Shown here piece after piece: positions 11,044 to 22,511 of a DNA stretch of 60,910 nucleotides; position 1 is the first letter of the stretch, and every line of letters begins with the position of its first letter. Location: contig JBNGIO010006095.1 of assembly GCA_049999805.1 (NCBI GenBank), forward strand, positions 70,393-131,302. Direction: 5' to 3'. The DNA comes from Folioceros fuciformis. Taxonomy: Eukaryota > Anthocerotophyta > Anthocerotopsida > Anthocerotales. The notes beneath the pieces are model-generated. The model was not told where the DNA came from. It saw only the letters and a program-made list of their open reading frames with translations, and ran no database searches. The position numbers and the translations under genes are program-made.

Positions 11044-12357
11044 GATAAGATGGATGTGAAAGCAGCTTAAGTTGGGAGTGGGCTAGAGTATTTATGCACA
11101 AGACCTCCTTGGGTCTTGAAGTTTTAAGGTAAGTATAGGGTTGACCAATGACTAGTCTGTGGATCAGGTCGGGGAGGGTGCTACTTGGTCCTTGGGTCTC
11201 GATGTTTGAATAAGTTCCATGAAGCCTATGTAAGGACCCCCCCCCCCCCCTACATTAGAATAAGGAGCAACCAGCTGTGGAGGAAGAGTCGTGGACTAAG
11301 GTTGGAAAGAGGTGAGGTGCTTGAGAAAGTGTGTGGGAGCCTGGACGAGATTCCTGGAGGATTTATAAGAAATCATGAAGTGTGTGTGTGAACGGTGGTT
11401 GAGCCTGATTGAAGCTGGTAAAGAGTTGTAAAGGATTGGGCCACGTTCGCGGAAGATCTGCGGCGCCATTCGAAGGTGTGTGTGAGTGCGTGTGAGTGAG
11501 GAAGGGGGGGGCGCCCAGGCCCGTGGGGAAGAGAGCCGACTACGGTGCCATGCTTCCCTAGGGAGTGGCACCCATAGGTGTGCAAAACACCCAACAAAAC
11601 TGGCCTTGTGAGTCTGGAAGCCCGGAGCAGAAACCCACGATGGGAACCCGCGGCGGCGCATGCGCTGGGAAAATATTAGTTAGGGTTTTTAGGGTGGGAC
11701 CCACCACGGTCATGGAACCCACTACCGGTCGTGGGAGCTATTAGTGGTTGTGGAGACCATGACCACTGGCGTTGTGTAGGGACTAGTGTCATAAAGTAGG
11801 ACCCGCGGTAGTTAGGCTACCTGAGGGGTAGTGGTTGGGCGTAGTTGGTAGTAGAACTAGCAGTAGATAAGGCTTGACCTAATCAAGAGTCAGTATTAGA
11901 AGAAACTTGTGTTACTTGGCACAAATCATTCCCTTGGGATTGAATCCCATGGCTAGAATGACATAGAGGGTTTGTGTGGGCCTCACAGTGTCCTCGGACA
12001 CAACATCTTACTCCACAATGGGGTAGCTGTATAAAGGAACCGCGTTGCTGGTGTAAGTGTGTCGGTGTGCACGTCGTGCACTACACTCTAAACCCGAAAC
12101 CGTCAACCACCCCTAATGGCGGTGTCAATCGGTGCATCTCTGAAACCCTACCAAACCCTAACCTCTATGAATCCCCGACATGTTTCCTATGTGTGTAGTG
12201 TATCTTAAAATACTATGTGATGTCCTGATTTTTTACTATGAGGGTGCATGAACCCAAGAAAGGACGCTTGACGTAGCTATGTTTAGCATAGGAATCTGTG
12301 GTAGATTCTACCATATATTCCCGTATAAAATACATACATACATATTGGTATTCCATA
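11044..12357. other. Gypsy LTR remainder / repeat-derived sequence, no gene
   Basis: G-rich sequence with a 12-base C run at 11237-11248, a G run near 11503, and telomere-like words near 12150. The ORFs here are short and lack recognisable domains. Most of it is probably the body of the gypsy LTR. Confidence 0.4.
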
Positions 12358-12466
12358 CATGAGCTAATGACATAGACAAAGTAATGTCGCACCCTTCCCA
12401 AGGCGCTCCAACGTAGCCATGCCATGCCGCTTCTCACTGGCCATCGCGGTGCATACACACTCGGCG
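12358..12466 (+). repeat. MULE left terminal inverted repeat
   Basis: About 109 bases that match the reverse complement of 14881-14980. Shared words include GAGCTAATGACA, GACAAAGTAATGTCG and TTCCCAAGG. A weaker match to its inner part (GGCGCTCCAA and following) lies at 41950-41977. Confidence 0.8.
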
Positions 12467-12702
12467 TATGTTTCTCCCTCCTAATTCTCTGTCCTCGTTT
12501 TTTCCTTCCCCCTTTTGCCTTCCCTAGCATGAATCCACATGTGCATGATAACTCCTCATTGGTCCTTAAAGTATTGAACAAAAGCGGGTTGCAAACTCTC
12601 ATACCTTGCATAAAACACTTCCAAACACGTACCCAGCATCTACCATTGTTCACCCCTCTTGTTAATGTACATAATGCAACCAAGTAGTGCCATCATATCA
12701 CC

Positions 12703-12893
12703 CTGTATTGATGCATCGTTCACTTTCTTGAGTAATTGCTGCAACATGTACTGATGCATCTTGCTGATGCATCTTGAGTAATTGCTGCAACCTGTACTAC
12801 AACCTGTATTGATGCATCGTTCACTTTCTTGAGTAATTGCTGCAACCACTCATGTTCACTTTCTTGAGTAATTGCTGCAACCACTCATGTCGT
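12703..12893. repeat. Tandem repeat around TTCTTGAGTAATTGCTGCAAC
   Basis: Units of variable length sharing TTGAGTAATTGCTGCAAC, alternating with TGATGCATC, are repeated at least four times. They lie inside the MULE, left of the transposase relic. Confidence 0.75.
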
Positions 12894-12929
12894 ACATGCC
12901 ACAAGCACAAGGAAACCAAGGTACTAGAG

Positions 12930-13800
12930 CCGAATGCTGATTAAATGACATTCATTTCAGACTTGCAGTCATCCATTAGGAAAGTAGTAGGCATCCACAC
13001 ACTATTGCTGTTTTGCTTTAGAGCGGCAAGGCATTTCCCCAGTTTGTAATCACCCTTGATGCAATATCTTAGCTTGTTGCAGAGTTTGTAATCACCCTTA
13101 GGCAGGAATTCCGTTTGAATGGTCATCAAACACCAAATAGGTGAACAATTGAAATGTAGGAACATAGTGGATGACCATGTGTTAAACAAGTGGCCATACA
13201 TTGGAAAACGTGGACCCACAATGCAAAAACATTAATGTCACTTACTTTCCACTTCTTCGTGCCGAAGGTGGTGTTCATGGCGATGATAGACCTATGCCCC
13301 CATTTCAACATCATGTTGTGTTGGAATGGGGTTTGAATTCCAAGAGCAAAGGTGGTAGACCTTGCAGGTGATGAGTAAAAGATGAGATTACTATGCAAAA
13401 CTATCTATATGCGAAGACTATCTATGTCATTTGGATGTAACCTCCAAGTCTCGGCTTGTAGCTTTGCTTCCATGTTTCTCATGTCTTTCATCAACAGAAA
13501 ATTGTCCCGTTCTAATTGACAAGTTGAGTTTGCAAGTTTCTTGGCATGCACACCTGCCATATGTTCTGCCAAAAATGGTATGAGAACTTAACGTACAAAG
13601 CAGGTTGTGTTTTATCCATTCCCTTTTTTGCACATTAGGGGTAGGGGCAAACTGGTATTTTGTTGGCCCTCCAAGATCCAAAATGCTATGACAGAAGTTG
13701 TTTTCTCTGTCCACATGAAACCACCCATGTATGAGCAACTGCACAACAGATTCCCACGATAGCAACCGCTCACAAAAAGGGAAAATTGGCAACCTCGTTT
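12930..13800 (-). pseudogene. MULE transposase relic
   Basis: Minus-strand fragments in three frames match the MULE transposase core. First comes a block with MLKWGHRSI followed by NTTFGTKKWK (near 13290), then one with LVFDDHSNGIPA (near 13110), then MDDCKSEMNVI (near 12960). In the family these are the first catalytic Asp region, the LVFDE..NG(I/V)P block and the second Asp region. The first catalytic Asp is replaced by Asn, frames change between blocks, and AAGGGTGATTACAAACT is duplicated internally. An upstream minus frame (13427-13950) may be its N-terminal part. The enzyme is not functional. Confidence 0.75.
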
Positions 13801-13832
13801 ATGACTATCACTTGATTTCACAGCAGATTTCC

Positions 13833-14035
13833 TGCTCCCCTTGCCAGCCTTCGATATGTTAGAATTGTCTAGCAGCGGTNNNNNNNNNNTGCTCCCCTTG
13901 CCAGCCTTCGATATGTTAGAATTGTCTAGCAGCGGTCCACCTCCTTTCAACTTGTTATCTTCTGCTCCCCTTGCCAGCCTTCGATATGTTAGAATTGTCT
14001 AGCAGCGGTTCACCTCCTTTCAACCTGTTATCTTT
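13833..14035. repeat. 73-bp tandem repeat, three units
   Basis: Units starting TGCTCCCCTTGCCAGCC at 13833, 13890 and 13963 are nearly identical. The first is cut by a 10-N gap (13880-13889), so the copy number may be collapsed. Confidence 0.85.
13880..13889. other. Assembly gap (10 N)
   Basis: Ten undetermined bases inside the 73-bp tandem repeat, probably an assembly artefact of the repeat. Confidence 0.99.
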
Positions 14036-14129
14036 CATGCCATAAGCACATTCATACCATACGCACATTCATACTTAGAGTACTATGCAAAGCTCCTTGG
14101 TGTTACCATGTTGGATGGCTGGCCTAGCC

Positions 14130-14230
14130 TTCCCCAGGAATCTCATATCACGAGTCTAGTTGGGAACAAACCATTGGAATCCTCCCCTTGTGGAAATCTC
14201 ATATCACGAGTCTAGTCGGGAATAAAGCAT
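14130..14230. repeat. Direct repeat of ATCTCATATCACGAGTCTAG
   Basis: A 20-base core (14142-14161 and about 14196-14215) followed by similar sequence is present twice within the MULE interior. No gene is visible at 14036-14780. Confidence 0.7.
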
Positions 14231-14780
14231 TAGTTTCCTCCCCTAGCAGAAAATCGAGCACCCTCTCAAGCCATGATGTACTCAATTTGACGGGAACACT
14301 TTTGCTCCTCACTGTGTGCACAGACTCAAGCGCCATTGGAGGCCCTCTTTCGAAAAGGAGCCTAGGATTGGATCCTATATACTAAATGGACAGCCGTCCA
14401 ATCCCCCTTGAGGAAGTTGAGTTGGAGCAGTCCTACAGTCGTACAGAATTGTTCCTTCCTTGACATTGTGAAAGGACTCACGAGGTAATCAGTGGTGCTT
14501 TAAGTTACAGACCTGCCATAACGAGTGTTAGCAAGCGAGTACGAAATGCAAATAGTGAAACGCACAGAGGTCAGACTCAAATTCATAATGTTGCTGATAA
14601 GGAACAGAGCATTCGCGCTCCAAAGCCACCTTGATAATCCATTGCGATCAGCTGCAAAGCCAAGTGCTTTAGTCGGGCTCGTGATGGAGATGCTCCACCT
14701 AAGCACGCAGGAAACCGGGGAGAGAGACAGCAGAGAGAGAAAGTGGGGGAGTGAAAACGCGGAAGGAAAAGATGGGATAG

Positions 14781-14880
14781 NNNNNNNNNNNNNNNNNNNN
14801 NNNNNNNNNNNNNNNNNNNNNNNNNNNNNNNNNNNNNNNNNNNNNNNNNNNNNNNNNNNNNNNNNNNNNNNNNNNNNNNN
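14781..14880. other. Assembly gap (100 N)
   Basis: Placeholder gap directly inside the right MULE terminal repeat. Confidence 0.99.
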
Positions 14881-14980
14881 GGGTGTGTATGCCGGTGGCC
14901 GGTGAGGAGGGGCATGGCAGGCTCCATTGGAGGGCCTTGGGAAGCGCCCGACATTACTTTGTCCGTGTCATTAGCTCATG
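14881..14980 (-). repeat. MULE right terminal inverted repeat
   Basis: Reverse complement of the left TIR. Its outer 27 bases (14954-14980) are also the last codons and the TAA stop of the BTB gene on the minus strand. Confidence 0.8.
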
Positions 14981-16869
14981 CCCCGGATTATTAGCATTGG
15001 TGTCCAGGGGTTTGACCTGGACCTCTGCTCGAAACCACGTGGCTTCCTTGAAGAGAAAACCGTTTCTGGGATCCAAAATGTCCTGGAGCTCTCGACCGAA
15101 GCAGTCCAGGCACATGGCAATCCTCTCTCTCACCTCCTTCTTCACTGTGTGCACTCCTTTGTACTTGTGAGCGAAAACACGCAGATTGGAGTCCCACACT
15201 GACACAGATATCTCGACGCAGATCGGGGTTGGCGGGGCACTTAGGGACACGAGGCCAAGGGTGACTCGTTTCTTGTTGCCATCGGTGCAGCCTTGGGGCC
15301 TGATCGGTTGTAGGAGCCAGATGAAGAAGTACCCAGAAACACAGAACCTTTCAGAGCAGAGTGAATTTGTTGCAGTCTTCATCCCATTCCACGCATCCAG
15401 AGATAGGTTGAAGCACACCACTGCATGTGTCACTGGCAGGTCCACTGAAACACATTCCACAGGTAGGGCATGCTTCACCCGTCGCTGAAATCTATGCTTC
15501 TGACTAGCAGCGATTCCAGCGGCCATCATCTGTCTCCCTTCCTCGTTCGAGGCTTTGTACAGCAGTGCCTCCAGGATGAGCTCCTCCACGTACACGGCTT
15601 CCGGGGAATTGCTTAGAGCCCTCAGGCGAGGAGTCTCTATGTGTGGCCATCTGATGAGAGGTCCAAGCCTGGTCCAACAAGCTCTCACGTCATCAGCACT
15701 GTTGCAGTTCACACCAACCCAGCCCCGCACTGCATGGAATACAGCCTCCTCGTGAATTGCCAGAAGCAAATCGCTCTTCAGCAGTAACTCCAGGGCTGTG
15801 ACGGGAAGCTTTTGGAAGTCATCAACATGGTCCCACCGCCCTGGGTTCTCTGCGTTCATCACGGTTATAGTCGTAAAATGACTTGCCAGGAATGAGATGC
15901 TCATGTTCATGAGCACCTTCATATCAAGGGTCTGGTCAACCACTGATGCCAAGTCCAAGAAGTAGTTGCTGCGCTCCACTGTCAACGGAAAGCTCTTCAG
16001 TTGTCGCATGGCGTGCTCCACACACGATGCCACCAGAAACCTCTGTGCCAAAAGCCAAACAGCAGCTATGTCTTCCGCACTGCTTGCATCGGTCTTGCCA
16101 GTGTAAATAAACCGAAGGAGGTCCAGGAAACCCGTCCTCTCTGCAGCCCAAGAAACAACAAGCCCTCCGCCTTAGCATCCAAACCACCATCCTAACCCTA
16201 AACCAGATGCGTGTGCTGCGGAGGAAAACCAAGGTCTTTCTTACCTCCAGCTTTGAGATGGATGTCAATGATCCTCAACTTGGATTCTTGGAAGCACTCT
16301 CCATCGAACAATCTCCGGAAGAAGAGGGACTCCTTTGCCAAAATCACTGAACTGACAGGTACATCTTCTGTTGTCACCGGCTTCACATCCACGGAGGAGC
16401 CGCAATGGATGGTCACTGCCTCCGCAACACAGGCAGTCCACCGTTAGAAACCTAGACACCTCAAATTCCCCTGCATGACCGAACGCAGCATACTTGCTGT
16501 TCGCTAAGCCTGCTGAACATTGCACACAGTTTGAGCCAGCACGATGCACGAGGAGATGCTTTTTTCACCTGTGTCCGATGTTGAGCTTGGAGAAGCCGGG
16601 TTACAGCGGCGCCTTTTCACAGGCCTACGACAAGACTGCTCGGAGATCTCACTTCCGTTTCCTCCCTCGATGCTGCTGGGCTTGGCTTCGCCTGGTGACA
16701 GATGTAGGCGCAAAACACGGTCAGAGTAACGAGGCTGCTGCCATGCGAATTCGAATGAGGCCATGCATGCCAATGGCTGCTGGTCCTCTGCCGCATCAGA
16801 GGCAACAGCGTCAACCGCATCAGAAGCACCAGCTTCAACCGCATCAGAGGCAACAGCATCAGATGCCAT
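14954..16869 (-). CDS. BTB/POZ-BACK domain protein (POB1/LRB-like)
   Basis: Three exons give a protein of about 552 residues: 16869-16569, 16415-16245 and 16140-14954, with GT-AG introns and matching phases. The order is a Ser/Asp/Ala-repeat N-terminus, a conserved FSDRVL-like patch (here YSDRVLRL) and a basic KRRR stretch. The BTB fold follows (from VTIHCGSSVDV through FLDLLRFIYTGK), then BACK, then a C-terminal beta-rich domain ending in a WFRAEVQV strand. Plant proteins of this layout act as substrate adaptors of CUL3 ubiquitin ligases (family knowledge). The start is the first ATG in the open frame. The last nine residues and the stop come from the MULE terminal repeat, so the native C-terminus has been replaced. 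The gene is divergent from the WD40 gene, with 105 bases between the ATGs. Confidence 0.88.
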
Positions 16870-16974
16870 AGCAGAACGTCCCGTGCTCCGAAAATGGCGA
16901 CCTGAGACGAAAGGAATCAGACGCCCCCTGCTGAGGCACACTTCCTCCGCGCCCGCACCCGCACCCGCCCTGAA
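16870..16974. promoter_or_regulatory. Shared promoter between BTB and WD40 genes
   Basis: Only 105 bases separate the two divergent start codons. It is C-rich on the plus strand with no TATA box. Both 5' UTRs must overlap the opposite gene or be very short, so the two genes probably share a bidirectional promoter. Confidence 0.5.
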
Positions 16975-19435
16975 ATGGAAACCAAGGGGCCAGCGCCGGA
17001 TCCCGTTGCCGTGCTGCGAGCCCACCGAAGTGCCGTCACGGCAGTAGCATTCCACAGCCCCTCTGGCACGCTGCTGTCAGGGTAGATGCTCTCCCGTCTT
17101 GTCCTGTCCCAGTGGTGACGATGCTATTGCTGTCGAATTGACGACCTGATTGCAGAGACGCGGACGGGGAGCTGAAGATCTGGGACCTGCACCGCCACAG
17201 GACTCTGTCGTCCTCCAGGTGGGCGATGCGATCGCTGTTACTCAGCGCATCTCTTTGTTTGTTTGACGTTCCGAGCGGTTGCCGAGCCCGTTCTATGATG
17301 GCAGGGTGCACAGTCCGGCTGCTGGAGTGACAGGAATTGGGACCAACGCTGCCTTGGGCAATTCCGTCTTGAGGTGATTTCCAACGCCTTTGCGGGCTTC
17401 TTGATCCAGCAAGCTAACCACTCCTGGCCGATCTGGTTCACTGCAAAGCCGTTTCACTGCGCGCTCCTGTGTGTGTGTGTGTCAGCCAGGGGCGTGACGG
17501 GACAGTTAAGTGCTGGCATCTGTCAGAAGGGGCTCTGTCAAGGTACTACACCTGCACATCCATTCCCAGCTTCCAGAATCTGCTTCGGCCTTGTGGGTTG
17601 TATGGAACGCACGGCATGACGCCATTGTTCGGTGATGTCCTACATCGTGCAGGCAGCCCTTGCTGACTATCGAGACAGAGTCTTTTCACTTCTGCAAGCT
17701 GTCTCTGATCCGGACGTCTCAGGAAGACGTTGGTACCCAGACAGACCCCGTTGTAGACGATGTGGGTAAGAAGCCAGAGTTAGATGGTCCGGTTGGAGGA
17801 CTGGAAGATGATGACGAACCATCCACCCCATCTCTACACAGGGTACAGAAAAGGACGAGCTCGGTACTTGGGGGTGGCTTGAGGCAACTTCTCGCTTCTC
17901 CCAAAGCACTGTCTGCAACCAGAACTCGACAGACAGGTGGAGTGTTTGCTGTTGGTGTAAACTGTGAGTTATCTCACGTGGGAGTCCGATCGTGATAACC
18001 TGCCCGTCTTGTGCGTCTCTCAGTCAGTGCAGCCCAGGAAAATGTTGGTCGAGGGCGGGTTTTAATGGCAATTGCGGGAGAGGAAACGTCTATGGTAACT
18101 TCTCCTTTTTGCATCCTTTTCTAGCCCACATATTACAGTTCTGGAACCATTCAACTTCCGTTGTAGTCTGGATAATCTGCGGACCAGCCTGAACGTCTCA
18201 CGGGCAGCTTTTGTAATGCCTAGTCTCTGCTTGCTTGGACGAGGGAAGCTTTGGTTATCCCTGAGCAGTCCCGTCCGCTCAGTGGCTTGCTGTGTTGCAT
18301 TTCTTCCAGATAGAATTGTGGGATATTGACAGTGGGAAAAGGGTTCAGCATCTTCGTCGAAGTTCTTCTGAAAGCATGAAGTCGGCAGGTTTCTGTCATG
18401 CTTTGTGCTCCAAGCCTGTACATCCATTTTGTAATGGTACAGATTTAATTGGTGCATAACTGGTCCTCACAGGCATGTGTATGGCTGTGCAACTTTTCTC
18501 GTGCCCCGAGTCCGACAGCAGTCTGATGCTGCTTGCAGGGTGAGTTGTCCTCCGTAGTCTCCTTTTCTTAGTCATGAACATCAGATACTCAGTAGACTGT
18601 GCTCCTCTTCCCCAGATACGAAGATGGGGGTGTCGTGCTGTGGGACCTGCGGAAACTGGATAAACCAATTCTGAAGAAGAGGTTGCATTCAGAGCCTGGT
18701 AAACACTGCAACTTGTTCCTGCTGGCATGACCATGTGGAGTTGCGTTGTCGTTCTAAACCCCGTGTTTTATGAACTGCAGTTCTGAGCGTCAGCCTGGAC
18801 CAATCAGGTCACGGTGGTGTTTCCGGTGCTGCTGATGACAAGTTGGTCTTTTTCAAGTTAGACAATGCACAGGTCTTTTTCAGTAACATGAGCTCTAGAT
18901 ATCTACAAGTCCAGCATGAAACGTCCTCAGTATCTCCTTCCATCATCGTGCTGACCTCTAGTTTTTGCTGTTGCCTCAACAGAACAGCTGTACGGTCACA
19001 AAGGAGATCGTGCTTGATCAGCCAGGCATTGCGGATGTTGCGATACGTGTTGATGACAAACTCGTTGCAACTGCTGGTTGGGACCACCGGTGAGTAGATG
19101 CAGTGCTGTTGATCAGTGTCAGTGCATCAAGATGCCAGCGGACATGATGATCCATGGGGATGTGGTGATGACACCAGGGTTCGCATCTATGAGTACCGTC
19201 GCAGGCGCCCACTTGCAATTTTGAAGTATCATGCAAATGGGGTGAGACACTGGCAACTGCTGCCTCCAGGGTCAGATGTATGAACTGTTTGTCAAAGTTA
19301 GTTGCTGACAGACAACACCCTCTTGTGCTACTACAGGTGAGTGGGGTAACATTTTCAGCTGACAGTAAACTGTTAGCATCATCCTCGAGAGATAGCACCG
19401 TGGCTCTGTGGTCAATATATCCTCCTTCCAGCTGA
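16975..19435 (+). CDS. DSE1: WD40 protein, DSE1/TANMEI (ASTRA-associated protein 1-like)
   Basis: Thirteen exons join in frame to 416 residues: 16975-17081, 17156-17218, 17305-17373, 17486-17542, 17653-17954, 18033-18094, 18310-18388, 18473-18539, 18616-18698, 18781-18872, 18983-19089, 19178-19241, 19337-19435. WD repeats are visible from VLRAHRSAVTAVAFH with GELKIWDL, through GRDGTVKCW, VELWDIDSGK and GGVVLWDLRK, to ATAGWDHRVRIYEYR and STVALWSIYPPSS at the end. The motifs and the length match Arabidopsis DSE1/TANMEI (about 390 residues), a protein needed for embryo development and plasmodesmatal size control; animal and yeast relatives are GNB1L and ASA1. The acidic linker after HFCKLSLIR is longer than usual. 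Convergent with the next gene. Confidence 0.92.
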
Positions 19436-19805
19436 GACGATAAGATATGCTCACTCGGTCACTCGGTTACAAACTGCAGTCAGCAGACCTGACTTGCTCC
19501 AACCACGCAGACCTAAAAGGACTGGGTGAGTCTTCTTCGCGGGCCGTGACTGAGCAGCATCGTTTTCCTTTCCTATCTGACTCATGTGTTTCTCTAACTT
19601 GTCAGGCTTTCTCGAGCAACGGGACCGGCAATGTTAGCTTTCAGCGAAGGCCATGGCGGTTTCGTCCTGTCTTCGCTCTCCTTGTTCACTTAGGGCAGGC
19701 GTGCAGAGGCTTCTTATTGTATGAGAACCGTTACAAATGTCCAGTTTGTGTTAAAGCACAAAAAGTTTCGCAATCATAGTTCAACCGTTTCCTGAAGTCC
19801 TCAGG
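19436..19805. other. Convergent intergenic region
   Basis: Only 370 bases separate the stops of the WD40 gene (+) and the GTG gene (-), so the 3' UTRs must abut or overlap. I see no other feature. Confidence 0.8.
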
Positions 19806-22511
19806 CTAGTCCATGGGATCTTTGTCGAAGTATCGTGTAGAGGTATGTCGAGCAGTAAGGAGCAGGAGAGTGCACAGACAGCTAGCAACAAAAATACCGT
19901 CGAACCACTGATGGTAGAAGTTGAATTGATGGTCTGCTCCCAGAACATCGGTGATGATAGACCTACACACAGGCGATAGTCGTCACTTACCAAAAGAAAT
20001 ACGGACATAAACAACCCAGGAATGTTAGTTCACCTTCTTGGTACCTGTAAACACTGCCCAAACTCTTCCTGACGAGAACAATTTGGGAGACGCTGTAAGT
20101 CCCTATCAGCTCCGCCAATATAAGGACAACATTGCTTAATCGAAGGTTGCTGCCGCCAAAGACTGCAAAGAAGACCTGAAGTAGCATCGCAGATATGCCA
20201 CACTGAAGCCGTGACACCATCATGCCTCTCAACACAGATTTGAAAGTCAGCTTACCTTCACATTCGACAAAAAGCCTCGTAGAGATATTGCCATCAGAAG
20301 GCCTATGAACATCATGGAGGTGTACTGCGTGCACATCAGATAAGTGACATGAGAGACAACAGTACCGTTTGATGCAACTGAAAGCTAAGCTGTCCTGGAG
20401 AACCTCGCACACGGGCACAAACATTTCAGGCAGACGCACCTGGTAACAAAGAGGCACATTGATTTCAACACTAAATAAGGCTAGGAATATTCGGATTGCA
20501 GTAGTCACTGGATCAAACTCCTCAGCGCCAACCTGCACATACACACTCGTACGCATGAGTAAGACCACAAGCGTAGTCTGGGGGGGGGTTGGCCTCTCAG
20601 TATTGAGATTCCAGGGTCTACCCCATCAGAAAAGATGCTCCGCGCAGACTGCAGGAACACAAGTACACTACGTTCAGCTTTTTTCCTCTTGCAGCCTAAA
20701 TACAGAGCTCTGTGAACAACCATAGTAAGCAAACCAAACAAACCTTCCACATCTTGTACACACAGTACACAGAAAGCACATAGCCAAGAAGGTTCTTAAG
20801 ATGACCATGCCAAGTCCGTGCGAATCTTGCCGCTTCCTGCACATCAGAGTTTCCACGGCTGTGAAAGTCTGTTCCAGTCCACAACATGCCTTCAGATCGC
20901 AAGCACATCATACACGCTTTTGGACATGGGTGGACAAACACCAAGTAAAGATCAAAGACATGGAACAAAAAAAAAAACCTTTGCTTTACGTAGTTCAGAC
21001 ACCTCCCACTGAAGCTGCTTCGCAAGCTCTTCCAGAGCTTTGGCCTCTACTTTCATGTCTCGGATTTCTGATTTTGCAACACAGAGCAACAGTGAAGTTG
21101 AGTCGATTCCCTCTCAGAAGTCATCATGGACTGCTATGCAACAAGTCAACTTATTTCACCCGGAGGAGGCTTACAAACCTACGTTGCTCACGCTCATCCT
21201 CTTGGACGCTGCGCACAACAACTCCTGCTGCTCGCCTAAAATATGACCTTGAGTCCCCTATCTGATCCAATTGAATAGGTGCCGATACCACGTGAGTCAG
21301 CTTGGAGCTGGAAGTGCATGAGTAGAGAACAGATCCCAAAACAGGTTTTCCAACAGGTATGTGCAGAGGCAGTCTACCTCCTGTGTGCCAATCAATTCTG
21401 CAGTGCATGCAGAGATCTTTTGCTTTTTAGAAGCACATAGGTTAGAGGCCTGCATATGCTGAGCCTCTAACCTCGCAATATCATCTTCTTGAATGTCCCT
21501 GCCAAAAAGCATCTGCATGGTGTACGTACATTAACTGATAAAACAAGCCAAACACAAACATGGACAGAGTTTATCACCATGCTAACGAACTTAAGGTGTA
21601 CTGCAGTCACACCAAACTCATACCCGGAAACGTCTACGACATGACCCATCCTCATAAGAGTACCTGATAAAAAGAGAAAGATAGCTGTAGGGCAAATTCA
21701 CTGCTCCGAACCCAGACAATATGGCCATGAAAGTGACACCGACAAAGCCCATCCGACTAGCCAGCTGCGGAACCGTTAAGAATCCTGCGTACTTGATGAA
21801 AACCACGAAAGTCAAGACGACTACATTGTAGCAAAACACCCAATACCACAGAGAACGTGCAAATGAGGTAAGTCGCCAAAGGGAATCCACCTTCATTCCG
21901 AGCTATTACAGGGACAAGGGCTCCCATTCGCCAAAAAACCAGTAGAAAAGCTACGAGGAGCACCAGTGAACCAACCAGAGCCCTTTCTTTCCTCAAACCT
22001 GTTCACGTGAAAACAGGACTGTGGTCATCGGTGGTAGTGAACCTCCCTCTGGCACCAAGACCCATTATGCAGGGTGTAGAGTGCTCACCGTAACTCTGCA
22101 GCAGGAGTAGACCCTGATAGTAGGGCAGTAGAAACACCAGCAGACTAATCAAGCACCAGACATCCAGCTTCCAAAGGGCTTGAAGTGCTCTGTCGATCAG
22201 ACCAGCAGAGCATTGGAGGCATCCCCGAAACAAGAAACTTTCCAGCCACAGAAGTAAGTAATTGAACTTCATGGATGAAGCACCCACCCATCAGAGAAAA
22301 TAGGCAGAATTCCAAACAACACCAGCTGCATAAGGTGGAGGGAGATAGAGAAGACAGCGGTGAAGCAGATCTGCACCATAATAGGCACCTTCCTCCTCAC
22401 ATTCTCATGCTGTAACAGCTTCCGGTTCAAGAACCACCAGCCACTTCCAGCCAAAACCCACAATGACCCCACTGCCAATGCTCCATCCCTTAAAATTCCA
22501 ACCACGGTCAT
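19806..22511 (-). CDS. GTG/COLD1-type membrane protein (GPHR family)
   Basis: About a dozen short exons on the minus strand translate to the plant GTG/COLD1 family. The first exon reads from the ATG at 22511 with a membrane segment around [19 protein letters not shown]. The family signature [18 protein letters not shown] is intact near 21690. Further on come IARLEAQ (hydrophilic loop), [28 protein letters not shown] with [23 protein letters not shown], a STRLF segment, [24 protein letters not shown], and the terminal [13 protein letters not shown] exon ending at 19806. Plant members sit in ER/Golgi or plasma membrane, influence Golgi pH or anion transport, and have been linked to ABA and cold signalling with G-alpha (literature, partly debated). 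The length of about 460-480 residues fits. Divergent from importin beta. Confidence 0.88.

Larger units (their letters stand above)
12358..14980. mobile_element. Mutator-like (MULE) transposon with long terminal inverted repeats
   Basis: The ends 12358-12466 and 14881-14980 are inverted copies of each other, with outermost word CATGAGCTAATGACA and strong similarity throughout (the right arm runs into an assembly gap). Between them lies a minus-strand transposase relic with MULE motifs. Long TIRs of about 100 bp with an internal DDE transposase are typical of Mutator-like elements. I see no clear 9-bp target duplication. Internal tandem repeats and two gaps show later decay. The right TIR is fused to the 3' end of the BTB gene. 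Confidence 0.75.

Noticed and set aside
12703-12893. CRISPR-like array
   Set aside because: Repeats are irregular, without unique spacers of constant length, and the genome is eukaryotic. They are simple tandem repeats. The same applies to 13833-14035 and 40055-40126.
12358-14980. 9-bp target-site duplication for the MULE
   Set aside because: The flanks TCCATACAT (left) and ATGCCCCGG (right) do not match at any offset I tried, so no duplication is claimed.
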